Shown here: positions 34,855 through 43,630 of the stretch, piece after piece
Layout of the letters: every line of letters begins with the position of its first letter
Numbering within the stretch: the stretch's first letter is position 1
From: Sinorhizobium meliloti
GTDB taxonomy: Bacteria > Pseudomonadota > Alphaproteobacteria > Rhizobiales > Rhizobiaceae
Reading direction: 5' to 3'
NCBI RefSeq assembly: GCF_035610345.1
Contig: NZ_CP141214.1
Coordinates: 216,229-280,228 of the forward strand
DNA: 64,000 nucleotides
The notes under the pieces: generated by a model
The model's database searches: none
The model's input: only the letters and a program-made list of their open reading frames with translations
Told to the model about the DNA's origin: nothing
Made by a program: the position numbers and the translations under genes

Positions 34855-34893
34855 CCCCGAGCGGCTCGAACGCAAGCGTTCGCCGCCTCGGGG
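34855..34893. repeat. Long GC-rich inverted repeat
   Basis: CCCCGAG, CGGC and GAACGC on the left pair with GCGTTC, GCCG and CTCGGGG on the right around a two-base loop, with small bulges. This gives a hairpin of about 17 base pairs about 165 bases upstream of the DUF1127 gene. It could be a terminator for upstream transcription or a structured 5' region. No T-run follows. Confidence 0.55.
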
Positions 34894-35057
34894 ATCCCCT
34901 CTCACATAGACAGTCTGGCACGCGGCTACGCGCGTGCGGCGCTCAAGCGGGCGCCGCCGCGTCTGCAGGCCGCTGATGCTTCCCGAACGCCCGTTCGCCG
35001 CGTCGCTTCTGCGGACCACGCGACCGGGCCGATCAATACTGCTCATGGAGGGCAACA

Positions 35058-35417
35058 ATGTCCGCACACGAACACTCACCAACCGAAGTCCGCCAGGATC
35101 CGACGCTGCGCAGTCCCAGGGTGACTGTCACGGGATTTTTTCTACGTGCGCTGCAACGCCGGCAGCGGAGGCGGGCGGCCGCCGCGCTTCAAAACCTCGA
35201 CGACAGGCTGCTCGAGGACATTGGTATAACGAGAAATGACATCCCGCGGATTGTCGAAGGACTCTTCCGGCCGTCGGGACAGGTACAGGCGGAATCTCCG
35301 GCAACTGTCTCGCAGCCCGTCGGCCTAGTATCGAAAAGCGGCCTGAATGGCTGCCGCGCGTCAAGGCCAGCGAGGCATCGCGCCGTACGGTGGCCTGCTG
35401 GAGGCAACGATGGATAG
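35058..35417 (+). CDS. DUF1127 domain protein
   Basis: A 119-residue protein, MSAHEHSPTEVRQDPTLRSP. Residues about 30-70 are a DUF1127 domain, with the Arg-rich helix RRQRRRAAAALQNLDDRLLE and the signature DIGITRNDIPRIV. Such small basic proteins are common in alphaproteobacteria and are linked to RNA turnover and phosphate or nitrogen stress. This one has an unusually long C-terminal tail of about 45 residues, which may be a readthrough into decayed sequence. Its stop overlaps the next small ORF. Confidence 0.75.
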   Translation: MSAHEHSPTEVRQDPTLRSPRVTVTGFFLRALQRRQRRRAAAALQNLDDRLLEDIGITRNDIPRIVEGLFRPSGQVQAESPATVSQPVGLVSKSGLNGCRASRPARHRAVRWPAGGNDG

Positions 35418-35484
35418 GACAACGAAAGCGATCATCGCGGTGGGCATCTTTGGCTTGATGATCGTCGCTTTCGCGATGCTCTGA
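35410..35484 (+). CDS. Very small single-pass membrane protein
   Basis: A 24-residue ORF, MDRTTKAIIAVGIFGLMIVA, ending FAML. It has a basic N terminus then one membrane helix. It starts inside the end of the DUF1127 gene, out of frame, with GGAGG 9 bases before the ATG. Similar one-helix peptides are found next to DUF1127 genes in rhizobia. It is supported only by composition and the ribosome-binding site. Confidence 0.5.
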   Translation: MDRTTKAIIAVGIFGLMIVAFAML

Positions 35485-35965
35485 GACTGGGCCCGACTTT
35501 CCGGCGAAATTTCGTCGGCTGTAAACGATAGGTCCATAGGCCAGGTGGATGTCATGTGCTTGGAGACTTTCGCCAGGATTTCGAGGCTTGTCGGGGAGGG
35601 ACGAGTCCTTTCCCGGAGCAGGCTCTCTAGCCTCGAATTCCGTTCCCGAGGCGCCTCGCGGCGCCGCACGAAATGGAGCAAAGCATGAGAAGATTTCGTT
35701 CAAGGCGCTCCTGCCTTTCCTGCAGCCGTTAGGTAGCAAGAGCGGCCGTCCGGTGCCCTTGGTGGATGGCCTCGGTTGTCGTGCCTGCGGCGTTTACGGA
35801 CCCACCGGGACCGCGCCCTCGTCCATCGGGCCGTGCGACCTAGTCATTGTTAAAGGGTGGTCCGGTCCGCGTTTCCCGAGCCTTGCATTTCGCCCGGACA
35901 CGAAATCTGCTGCTGCGGACAGAGTTTCTGAAGAAAACATAGCCAGTCCGGATCAGGCCCGATGG
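35485..35965. other. Intergenic stretch
   Basis: About 480 bases. It includes the dyad CCGGCGAAATTTCGTCGG at about 35499-35516. The 216-codon open frame across 35549-36199 lacks any domain, and its codons look random. No gene is supported. Confidence 0.4.
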
Positions 35966-36085
35966 CTAAATGTGCAGAATGATGAAGACCAGTATCGCTA
36001 TGGGGAGCGCAACGCACAGGGTGAGAAGCGTATCGCGGCCAACGGCTTCGCTGCGGCTGCCCGCATTCGGGTCAGGACGACGCAT
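35966..36085 (-). CDS. Very small single-pass membrane protein
   Basis: A 39-residue ORF, MRRPDPNAGSRSEAVGRDTL, then a strongly hydrophobic helix (LTLCVALPIAILVFIILHI). The basic head and single C-terminal helix indicate an inner-membrane small protein. No family assigned. Too short for a statistical ORF call, so confidence rests on the clear topology. Confidence 0.5.
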   Translation of the reverse strand: MRRPDPNAGSRSEAVGRDTLLTLCVALPIAILVFIILHI

Positions 36086-36157
36086 GCTCGTGTCCTCCGT
36101 TTTATTTGTTGTATTTTACCGCCGTTCTCGATGAAAATCACGGAGGCATGTATCCCG

Positions 36158-36286
36158 TCAGCCGCCGCGGTTGATCTTGACGGAAGGACAGAGTGGTGAC
36201 CGGATCATTCCCGACACATTGCTCGATGCGCTGACAACGCCGAGAGGGATGACGAGAAGGCCGAACAACAACACCATCCAAGGCAT
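36158..36286 (-). CDS. Small membrane ORF, possibly a remnant
   Basis: A 42-residue ORF, MPWMVLLFGLLVIPLGVVSA, followed by a hydrophilic tail ending VKINRGG. The first 20 residues look like an internal helix of larger membrane proteins (VKOR-like proteins have similar text), so it could be a scrap rather than a gene. Same strand as the 39-residue ORF and just upstream of it. Confidence 0.35.
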   Translation of the reverse strand: MPWMVLLFGLLVIPLGVVSASSNVSGMIRSPLCPSVKINRGG

Positions 36287-36424
36287 GGTGCGATCGTCCA
36301 GGCCGCGGTTACAGTGGTGATCGTGCCCTATTCGAACAGTGTTAGCGGCCTGCCAGTATCTCTACCGCGCAACAAAAGCAGGTGAGCCGTTCTGGCGAAC
36401 CTTCTGGACCGGCGGTCCGGCACA

Positions 36425-36902
36425 TCACGGCTTCCTGCCCACGACAAGGCAGGTCGACGTGCCACGCGCGTAGATCCGACCTTGAGCGTCCTCGATGCTG
36501 CCTTCAAGCGTGATGACGGTCCGGCCGCCGGACACCACGTGGCCGGTCACACGCATTTCGCCGGAATCGGCGAAGGTCGGGCGGACAAACTTGGCGGTGG
36601 TTTCGTGCGACTGGCAGGTTCGCCGACCGAGAGCGTCGTCGGGGCAGCAAGCGCCATGACGGTGTCGAGCATCATCATGATCCAGCCGCCGTGAACCGTA
36701 TTCGTCAGGTTAGAAAAGCGCGGCTCGGGCGGGCCAGCAGCCCGACCTTGCCTTCTTCCGGAGGCAGCGAGGTGAACGGGAGTATTTCCGCCATCGGTGG
36801 TCGGCAGATGCTCCCGTCCGCCAGTTTCGCAACGAGCTCCAGCCCCGAGCAGAGCTTCTGGTCGGCAGTTGCGCTGTGCGCTTCGGCCTGACGCATTGTC
36901 AT
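36425..36902 (-). pseudogene. PaaI-family hotdog thioesterase, frameshifted twice
   Basis: From the ATG at 36902 (overlapping the TetR stop as ATGA) the protein reads MTMRQAEAHSATADQKLCSG and then LADGSICRPPMAEILPF. A one-base loss near 36735 moves the frame to FSNLTNTVHGGWIMMMLDTV (the hotdog helix with HGG). A second loss near 36615 moves it again to SHETTAKFVRPTFADSGEM, ending STCLVVGRKP at 36425. All hotdog motifs are present but split over three frames, so the gene is inactive. It would hydrolyse acyl-CoA thioesters. Confidence 0.75.
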
Positions 36903-37501
36903 TGGCGAGCTCCCGGTTCTGCATCCCCCGCAGACGACATCAGCACGCTCTCGGCGGCCGCCTCCAGGAACCGCTTCGACATCTGCTCGTCGTTGACAGC
37001 GCGCGAGAGGAGCACCGCACCGACCATCGTCGACAGAATGGCCATCGCTTTGCCGTCCGCCTCCTCGCTGTCGGTCGCGCCAATCCAATTACCGAGCATT
37101 TCAAGGTATTCCCTGATCCCGGCTTCGAACGACGCTTTTACGTCGACGCCTTGCCTGGCAGCATCCGAGCCGAGCGCAACGACAGGGCAGCCGTCCATCT
37201 TCTCTTCTCGATGTGCCATGCTGAGATAGAATGCGACCACCGCGCCAAAGGGATCCTGCGGATTGGCCGCGGCAGCAGCGGACCATCGACGAAAGGCGCT
37301 CTCCAGCGCCCGCCTGGACGCCTGCGCCGCCAGATCATCCTTGGATTCGAACTGCTTGTAGAATCCACCTTGGGTCAGGCCGGCTCCCTTCATCAGATCC
37401 TTGAGCCCGATGCCATCAAAACCGTGCTTACGAAAAAGCCGGCTCGCCACATCGATGACTGCTTCGCGATTTGCTTCCGCCTGTGCGCGACTAACTCTCA
37501 T
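36899..37501 (-). CDS. TetR-family regulator
   Basis: A 200-residue TetR regulator, MRVSRAQAEANREAVIDVAS. The DNA-binding domain (residues about 10-60) has LFRKHGFDGIGLKDLMKGAG and LTQGGFYKQFESKDDLAAQA. The C-terminal domain is of the TetR_C_16/AcuR-like type. It is divergent from the RND efflux adaptor gene with a 100-base shared promoter containing a dyad, the classic local repressor arrangement. Confidence 0.9.
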   Translation of the reverse strand: MRVSRAQAEANREAVIDVASRLFRKHGFDGIGLKDLMKGAGLTQGGFYKQFESKDDLAAQASRRALESAFRRWSAAAAANPQDPFGAVVAFYLSMAHREEKMDGCPVVALGSDAARQGVDVKASFEAGIREYLEMLGNWIGATDSEEADGKAMAILSTMVGAVLLSRAVNDEQMSKRFLEAAAESVLMSSAGDAEPGARQ

Positions 37502-37526
37502 AATCGACCTCGCAATTAGATTTCAC

Positions 37527-37556
37527 TTGACATCTATACCACGTTTAGATTTAGAT
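37527..37556 (+). promoter_or_regulatory. Candidate promoter and TetR operator
   Basis: TTGACA at 37527-37532 is followed by TTAGAT 18 bases later at 37551-37556 as a possible -35/-10 pair for the efflux genes. Within the spacer, ATCTATA-CCACG-TTTAGAT (37532-37550) is a near-perfect dyad (6 of 7 arm positions) that overlaps the promoter, fitting a TetR-type repressor site. Confidence 0.5.
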
Positions 37557-37601
37557 CGCAATCCAAATAGAGGCGGCACCCGCCAACAAGGGTCATCGGA
37601 C

Positions 37602-38717
37602 ATGAACCGCAAATTTCTTCTCACATCGATCGGCCTTGTGGCTGCCGCCGGGGGCGCGGCGTTCGCCTTCGTTTTCGAAACGCCAGCACGGCATGCGGAG
37701 GCCGCCGATCCCCGCCTCGCGTCACCGCTTGTAAGAATGGCTGAAGCCACGAGACCGGTAAGCGCCGAGCGGGCCTTTACAGGTACGATCGCCGCCCGAG
37801 TGCAGAGCAATCTTGGCTTTCGCGTATCTGGCAAAATCATTGAGCGAATGATCGACGTCGGTCAGCAAGTCAAGGCGGGTCAAGCTCTGATGCGCATCGA
37901 CGAAACCGATTTGCGTCTTGCGCTGACTGCCAAGCGCAATGCGGTCGCGGCGGCCCGCGCGGTCCTCGTTCAGGCAAGCGCGGACGAGAGGCGCTATGCC
38001 GCTCTTGTCAAAGGTGGAGTCGCTGCTACTCCCCAGCGTTACGAGCAGGCCAAGGCGGCGCGCGACACCGCCGCGGCGCAACTCGCTGTCGCGGAAGCGG
38101 AAGCCAAAGTGGCAGAGAATGAAGCGACGTACTCGATTCTTGTGGCGGATGCGGACGGAACGGTGGTCGCGACGCTCGGCGAACCCGGACAGGTCATCGC
38201 GGCGGGGCAGACGGTAGTCCAACTCGCGCATGCAGGCCCGCGCGAGGCCCTGGTCGCGCTACCCGAAACCGTTCGTCCCGCGATCGGATCGGACGCCGAA
38301 GCAAGTGTCTATGGAAGTGATGGACGGCGCGGAAGAGCGCGTCTGCGGCAGATTTCCGATGCCGCTGATCCTCAGACCCGCACATACGAAGCGCGCTACG
38401 TGCTCGATGGCGACGCCGCCTCGGCGCCGCTTGGTGCGACGGTTACGATCAGCATCCTAAACGGCGAAGGGAAGTCGGAGGTCGCGGTGCCGGTCGGCGC
38501 CGTGTTGAATGACGGCAGCCGGACGGGGGTTTGGGTTGTCGATCAAGCTTCTTCCACGGTGCGCTTTGTTCCGATCCAGATCAAACGACTTGGTGAAGAA
38601 ACAGCATTTGTCACCGGGATCGAGTCGGGGGAGCAGGTCGTCGCCCTCGGGGCGCATCTCCTCAATGATGGCGCGCCCGTCAGGACCGAGCTCAAGGCGG
38701 AGGTGTCCAACCGATGA
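37602..38717 (+). CDS. RND efflux periplasmic adaptor (membrane fusion protein)
   Basis: A 371-residue HlyD/MFP-family adaptor starting MNRKFLLTSIGLVAAAGGAA (N-terminal signal/anchor). It has the lipoyl halves VSGKIIERMIDVGQQVKAGQ and ADGTVVATLGEPGQVIAAGQ, separated by an alpha-helical hairpin (residues about 100-175). It links the inner-membrane RND pump to an outer-membrane channel, which is not encoded here. Coupled to the RND gene by ATGA. Regulation is probably by the divergent TetR protein. Confidence 0.92.
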   Translation: MNRKFLLTSIGLVAAAGGAAFAFVFETPARHAEAADPRLASPLVRMAEATRPVSAERAFTGTIAARVQSNLGFRVSGKIIERMIDVGQQVKAGQALMRIDETDLRLALTAKRNAVAAARAVLVQASADERRYAALVKGGVAATPQRYEQAKAARDTAAAQLAVAEAEAKVAENEATYSILVADADGTVVATLGEPGQVIAAGQTVVQLAHAGPREALVALPETVRPAIGSDAEASVYGSDGRRGRARLRQISDAADPQTRTYEARYVLDGDAASAPLGATVTISILNGEGKSEVAVPVGAVLNDGSRTGVWVVDQASSTVRFVPIQIKRLGEETAFVTGIESGEQVVALGAHLLNDGAPVRTELKAEVSNR

Positions 38718-41700
38718 GCTTCAATCTTTCCGCGCTCGCGGTTCGCGAGCGAGCCGTCACCTTGTTCTTCATTGTTCTGCTGGCCGCTGCCGGCGTCTAC
38801 GCGTTCATCAATCTTGGGCGCGCGGAGGATCCCTCTTTCACCATCAAGACCCTGACGGTCACTACCGTATGGCCAGGCGCTACGGCGCGGGAAATGCAGG
38901 ATCTTGTCGCGGAGCCGCTCGAAAAGCGCATCCAGGAACTGACCTGGTACGATCGCGTCGAGACGACGACAAGGCCGGGCTACGCGTACCTGACCGTGAC
39001 GCTGAAAGACAGCACGCCGGCCACGGCTGTCGAAGAGGAGTTCTATCAGGCGCGCAAGAAGTTGGGGGACGAAGCCCGCAACCTGCCTTCTGGCGTCGTC
39101 GGCCCCTTCGTAAACGATGAATATTCGGACGTGAGCTTCGCGCTTTATGCGCTAAAGGCCAAGGGCATGCCCATGCGCGAGCTTGTGCGGCAGGCAGAGG
39201 TGATCCGCCAGGATCTTCTGCACGTTCCGGGCGTCAAAAAGATCAACATTTTGGGGGAGCGACCGGAACAGATCTTTGTCGAGTTCTCGTTTGCCAAGCT
39301 CGCGACCCTTGGCATTCCAGCACAGGACATCGCTGCGGCTTTGCAAAGGCAAAACACCGTGACGCCGGCAGGCTCGATTGATACACGCGGGCCGCAGGTC
39401 TTTATCCGGTTCGATGGCGCCTACAATAGTGTGCAGGCAATTGCAGACACGCCGATCGTCGCTGCCGGACGCACGTTGAAACTCTCTGATTTCGCGGAGG
39501 TGCGGCGCGGCTATCAAGACCCCGCGACCTACATTATCCGCCATGAAGGCGAGCCCGCCATCATGTTGGGCGCGGTGATGCAGCAGGGCTGGAACGGTCT
39601 GGAACTCGGAAAGGCGCTCGAAGAAAGATCTGCCGCGATCGCTCAGACGCTGCCGCTCGGTATGACCCTCGCCAAGGTCAGCGACCAGGCCGTCAACATC
39701 GACGCCGCGGTCGGCGAGTTCATGCTGAAGTTTGCCATGGCGCTCGGGGTTGTGTTGCTCGTGAGCCTGCTCAGCCTCGGTTGGCGTGTCGGGATCGTCG
39801 TGGCACTGGCCGTTCCGCTGACGCTTGCCGTCGTCTTCCTCATCATGCTGGAAACCGGCCGGTTCTTCGATCGCATCACACTCGGCGCTCTTATCCTGGC
39901 GCTCGGCCTTCTCGTCGACGACGCCATCATCGCCATTGAGGTGATGGTGGTGAAGATGGAAGAGGGCATGGACCGCATCAAGGCGGCCGCCTATGCCTGG
40001 AGCCATACGGCAGCACCGATGCTCTCCGGTACACTCGTGACCATCATCGGACTAATGCCCGTTGGTTTCGCCAGATCAACCGCCGGCGAGTACGCCGGCA
40101 ACATCTTCTGGGTCGTGGGTTTCGCTCTCATCGTTTCCTGGATCGTCGCGGTGATCTTCACGCCTTATCTCGGCGTCAAGATGCTGCCGGCGATCAAACC
40201 AGTCGAGGGCGGCCACCACGCTATCTACGACACGCCGAATTACCGGCGCCTGCGGGGGGTCATCAAGTTTGCCGTGCGCCACAAGTTCGTCACGTGCGCG
40301 GTCGTCGGCGTCGTCATGGCTCTTTCGGTTGTTGGAATGGGAGGGGTGAAACAGCAGTTCTTCCCGACGTCAGATCGTCCCGAGGTGCTGGTCGAAGTTC
40401 GCATGCCCGAAGGTACGAGCATCGAGACGACGACAGCCGCGGTCGAGAAGGTCGAAAGCTGGCTGCAAAACCAGCCCGAGGCAAAGATCGTCACCAGCTA
40501 TGTCGGGCAGGGCGCTCCCCGCTTCTTCTTTGCGATGGCACCGGAATTGCCGGACCCGGCTTTCGGCAAGATCGTTGTGCTCACCCCTGACTCTCACGCG
40601 CGCGAGGCTTTGAAGCTGCGCCTTCGGGCTGCCGTTTCAGACGGGCTGGTTCCCGAAGCCTACGTCCGTGTCACCCAGCTTGTGTTTGGTCCGTATACGC
40701 CGTTTCCGGTCGAGTTCCGCATCATGGGGCCGGATCCTGCGCAATTGTACCAGATCTCCGAGAAAGCCCTCGAAATCATGAAAGGTGTACCGGACGTCCG
40801 TCAGGCAAACCGCGACTGGGGCAATCGTACGCCCGTGCTTCGCTTTGTCCCCGACCAGGACCGGCTCAATCTGATTGGCCTTTCGCCGGCTGAGGCAGCC
40901 CAGCAGATGCAGTTGCTGCTGAGTGGCATTCCGGTGACGCAGGTTCGCGAGAACATCCGCAACGTGCCCGTCGTCGCACGCAGTGCTGGCCAGAGCCGTC
41001 TCGATCCGGCGAGGCTCGCCGACTTCTCGCTGATGAGCAGGGACGGCCGTCAGGTTCCGCTCGATCAGATCGGCCATTCCGAAATCCGGTTTGAGGAACC
41101 GATCATGAAGCGTCGCGATCGAACGCCGGTCATCACGATCCGAGCGGACATCAACGAGGCGACGCAGCCCCCGGAGGTCTCACAGCAGATCATGAAAGCA
41201 CTTCAGCCGTTGATCGCCTCGCTCCCCGTCGGATATCGCATCGAGATGGGTGGAAACATCGAGGAATCGCTCAAGGCCAATGTCGCGCTGGTCAAAATCT
41301 TCCCGGCCATGATTGCCGCCATGCTGATCGTCATCATCCTCCAGGTTCGCAGCCTCTCAACGATGACCATGGTCATGTTGACGGCGCCGCTCGGTCTTGC
41401 CGGGGTGGTTCCGGTGTTGCTCCTCTTCAATCAGCCTTTCGGCTTCAATGCCATTCTCGGATTGATAGGACTGGCGGGAATCCTGATGCGCAACACCTTG
41501 ATTCTGACCGAACAGATCAAAGAGAACCAAAAGGCGGGCCTCGACGACTATCACGCCGTTATCGAGGCGACGGTTCAGCGGACACGCCCGGTTATCCTGA
41601 CCGCACTTGCCGCCGTCCTTGCCTTCATTCCGCTTACCCATTCGGTGTTTTGGGGATCGATGGCCTATACTCTGATCGGCGGCACGGCGGTCGGCACGGT

Positions 41701-41824
41701 GATGATCCTGCTCTTCCTTCCGGCACTGTACGCGGCGTGGTTCAGGATCAGGCCGACTGCAGATGACATCCATGAGGAGCCGACTGGGGAGCCGGAATTG
41801 CGAATAGCAATGGCTGCCGAGTAG
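38714..41824 (+). CDS. RND efflux transporter permease (AcrB family)
   Basis: A 1036-residue inner-membrane RND pump. It has the 12-helix, two-loop architecture. The first helix is followed by a periplasmic loop beginning EDPSFTIKTLTVTTVWPGAT. The proton-relay helix carries GALILALGLLVDDAIIAIEV (Asp-Asp pair in TM4), and TM10-12 include GFNAILGLIGLAGILMRNTL. It expels drugs or toxic metabolites by proton antiport. The EDPSF type is shared with the VexF/NolG-like group of alphaproteobacteria. Substrates are unknown. Confidence 0.95.
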   Translation: MSFNLSALAVRERAVTLFFIVLLAAAGVYAFINLGRAEDPSFTIKTLTVTTVWPGATAREMQDLVAEPLEKRIQELTWYDRVETTTRPGYAYLTVTLKDSTPATAVEEEFYQARKKLGDEARNLPSGVVGPFVNDEYSDVSFALYALKAKGMPMRELVRQAEVIRQDLLHVPGVKKINILGERPEQIFVEFSFAKLATLGIPAQDIAAALQRQNTVTPAGSIDTRGPQVFIRFDGAYNSVQAIADTPIVAAGRTLKLSDFAEVRRGYQDPATYIIRHEGEPAIMLGAVMQQGWNGLELGKALEERSAAIAQTLPLGMTLAKVSDQAVNIDAAVGEFMLKFAMALGVVLLVSLLSLGWRVGIVVALAVPLTLAVVFLIMLETGRFFDRITLGALILALGLLVDDAIIAIEVMVVKMEEGMDRIKAAAYAWSHTAAPMLSGTLVTIIGLMPVGFARSTAGEYAGNIFWVVGFALIVSWIVAVIFTPYLGVKMLPAIKPVEGGHHAIYDTPNYRRLRGVIKFAVRHKFVTCAVVGVVMALSVVGMGGVKQQFFPTSDRPEVLVEVRMPEGTSIETTTAAVEKVESWLQNQPEAKIVTSYVGQGAPRFFFAMAPELPDPAFGKIVVLTPDSHAREALKLRLRAAVSDGLVPEAYVRVTQLVFGPYTPFPVEFRIMGPDPAQLYQISEKALEIMKGVPDVRQANRDWGNRTPVLRFVPDQDRLNLIGLSPAEAAQQMQLLLSGIPVTQVRENIRNVPVVARSAGQSRLDPARLADFSLMSRDGRQVPLDQIGHSEIRFEEPIMKRRDRTPVITIRADINEATQPPEVSQQIMKALQPLIASLPVGYRIEMGGNIEESLKANVALVKIFPAMIAAMLIVIILQVRSLSTMTMVMLTAPLGLAGVVPVLLLFNQPFGFNAILGLIGLAGILMRNTLILTEQIKENQKAGLDDYHAVIEATVQRTRPVILTALAAVLAFIPLTHSVFWGSMAYTLIGGTAVGTVMILLFLPALYAAWFRIRPTADDIHEEPTGEPELRIAMAAE

Positions 41825-41940
41825 CGTCTGTCGCGGGCTCGATGGGCTTGCCCGAACGCGAGCTGGGCCAGCCTCGCGACTCTACCGCTCGCAGAGGCGA
41901 CACGGCCGGACCGTTTCGTTCATCCAATCTGGGGACATCT

Positions 41941-42564
41941 ATGGATTATCCGAACCGACCGGGGGCAGATACCGAGCGCATGCGGGCGCGCATCCTGGAG
42001 GTGGCGGAGGAGCACTTCCGCCGCATAGGCCATCATAAGACTTCGGTAGCCGACATTGCCTCCGAACTCGCCATGAGCCGGGCGAACGTCTACCGTTTCT
42101 TTCCCTCGAGGGATGCAATCAAGGAATCCATCTGCAGGCAAGTCTTGAACGGCACCGCCGAGGTCGCCCTTACCATCGCACGCAGGAGCGCGCCGCCCTC
42201 GGTGAAACTCGAGGAACTGCTGACCGCCGTTCACCACCACAACAAGACGAAACTGCTCAACGACAAGCGCATGCACGACCTGATTGTAGCGGCCATGCGG
42301 GAGAACCGGCCGGTCACCAAGGCGCATGCTGAGCAGATGGTGACGATCTTCGAGACAATCATCCGCGAGGGCATCGAAACGGGCGAGTTCGAGATCGAAG
42401 ATCCCGCCGAAGCGGCGCGCGCAGTAAAGACCGCATTCATGCCGTTCTTCCATCCGGTTCTGATCGAGCACCGCCTTCGGCACGGAGAAGATACCGAAGC
42501 GGGCCCGCGTGAGCAAATTCGGTTCATCCTAAAGGCCCTCGGAAGGTCCGACCATGCCCGCTGA
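41941..42564 (+). CDS. TetR-family regulator
   Basis: A 207-residue TetR regulator starting MDYPNRPGADTERMRARILE. The helix-turn-helix (residues about 25-65) has KTSVADIASELAMSRANVYR and FFPSRDAIKESICRQV. It follows the RND gene by 116 bases on the same strand. It may control the pump together with the divergent TetR, or an unlinked target. The earlier in-frame ATG at 41842 gives an unconserved leader. Confidence 0.9.
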   Translation: MDYPNRPGADTERMRARILEVAEEHFRRIGHHKTSVADIASELAMSRANVYRFFPSRDAIKESICRQVLNGTAEVALTIARRSAPPSVKLEELLTAVHHHNKTKLLNDKRMHDLIVAAMRENRPVTKAHAEQMVTIFETIIREGIETGEFEIEDPAEAARAVKTAFMPFFHPVLIEHRLRHGEDTEAGPREQIRFILKALGRSDHAR

Positions 42565-42676
42565 CCAGCCCGATGCGGACCTAGCCGCCTCAGGATCCGA
42601 CAGTCGGCTTAGGGTCGAACTTTCGCCTCAGCAGACCAGCGAGCGGCGATTCGAAGCGAAGCGACGCCCTTGAGTG

Positions 42677-43302
42677 CTACAACTCAACCTGCTCAGAAAT
42701 AGCTAAGGCGTCGTCGACCTCTATCCCGAGGTATTGCACGGTGCTCTCCAGCTATTTGTGGCCGAGCAAGAGCTGGACGGCGCGCAGGTTCCCTGTCTTC
42801 TTGTATATATGAGCCGCTTTCGTCCTCCTCATCGAACGCGTGCCGTAACGCTTCGGATCAAGCCCGATGCTCGACACCCACCGCTCGACGATACGGCCAT
42901 ACTGCCGCGTCGAAAGATGCGGCTTGCGTGCACTGGGAAACAGATAATCCCTTTCACTGAGCCGGCCATGTCCAATCCAGGCACCGACAGCATCCCGCGT
43001 TTGGTCGGCAGTTCGAACTGCACTGGTCGGCCTGCTTTTCGTTGCACGATGATTGCCCGCTCGCGAACCCTTCCGGAAATTGCAACATCGGCAACGGAGA
43101 TCGCGACGAGATCACAAGCTCGCAATTTGCTGTCAATCGCGAGATTGAACAGTGCCAGGTCGCGTACCGCACCCGACATCTGCAGGCGGGTTCGAATGGC
43201 CCAGACCTCCTTTGGCTTCAATGGAGGCTTCCTGACCGATAATGCGGCCAGAGTTCCAGCTAGACATAGCCTCTCTCCCAAGAGCCCCCCCGCAGCGCTC
43301 AA
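42677..43302 (-). pseudogene. Tyrosine recombinase/integrase, inactivated
   Basis: About 200 codons of a small rhizobial-type tyrosine recombinase. Recognisable parts are KPPLKPKEVWAIRTRLQM, RDLALFNLAIDSKLRACDLV (first catalytic Arg region), QTRDAVGAWIGHG in a second frame after a one-base loss near 43005, YGTRSMRRTKAAHIYKKTGN (catalytic R), and AVQLLLGHK with a TAG in place of the next codon (42752-42754), then LESTVQYLGIEVDDAL with the terminal Tyr. The frameshift and the nonsense codon mean it is dead. It marks past mobility beside the serine-cycle locus. Confidence 0.8.
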
Positions 43303-43630
43303 CCTTCAAGCAGGTTGAGAGTACTTCGAGAAGCGACTATTCGGATGGATAGCGGCCCTTTGCCTTGCTCATTTGAACGAGCAAGTTGCGCCACAGTGGG
43401 GTGACCGGGTTGGCTTCCGGTCGCGGCGTGCTCGCGTGATCGATGTCTACTCGTGCTTCTGCTGGCCACTCCGAAGCGGAAATGTGCGGAACCCTGTGCA
43501 CATTAGCCTCGGAAGAAGGCGTTTTAGGACACGTTTCGTCGCTCGACGGTGAAATGTGCGCGACGTCTGATGGTAGTGTCCATGCCATCGCTCATGGGCG
43601 CATGTCACGGCATAAGACGCAGGGAGGCAC
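43303..43630. other. Intergenic stretch upstream of the LuxR gene
   Basis: About 328 bases between the recombinase remnant and the LuxR-type regulator gene. It should contain that gene's promoter. No gene or clear operator is seen. Confidence 0.4.

Noticed and set aside
35549..36199. 216-codon open frame on the plus strand
   Set aside because: No recognisable fold and it covers clearer small membrane ORFs on the other strand.
37401..37601. N-terminal extension of the RND adaptor
   Set aside because: It would run through the TetR gene and the shared promoter; the ATG at 37602 begins a normal signal/anchor.
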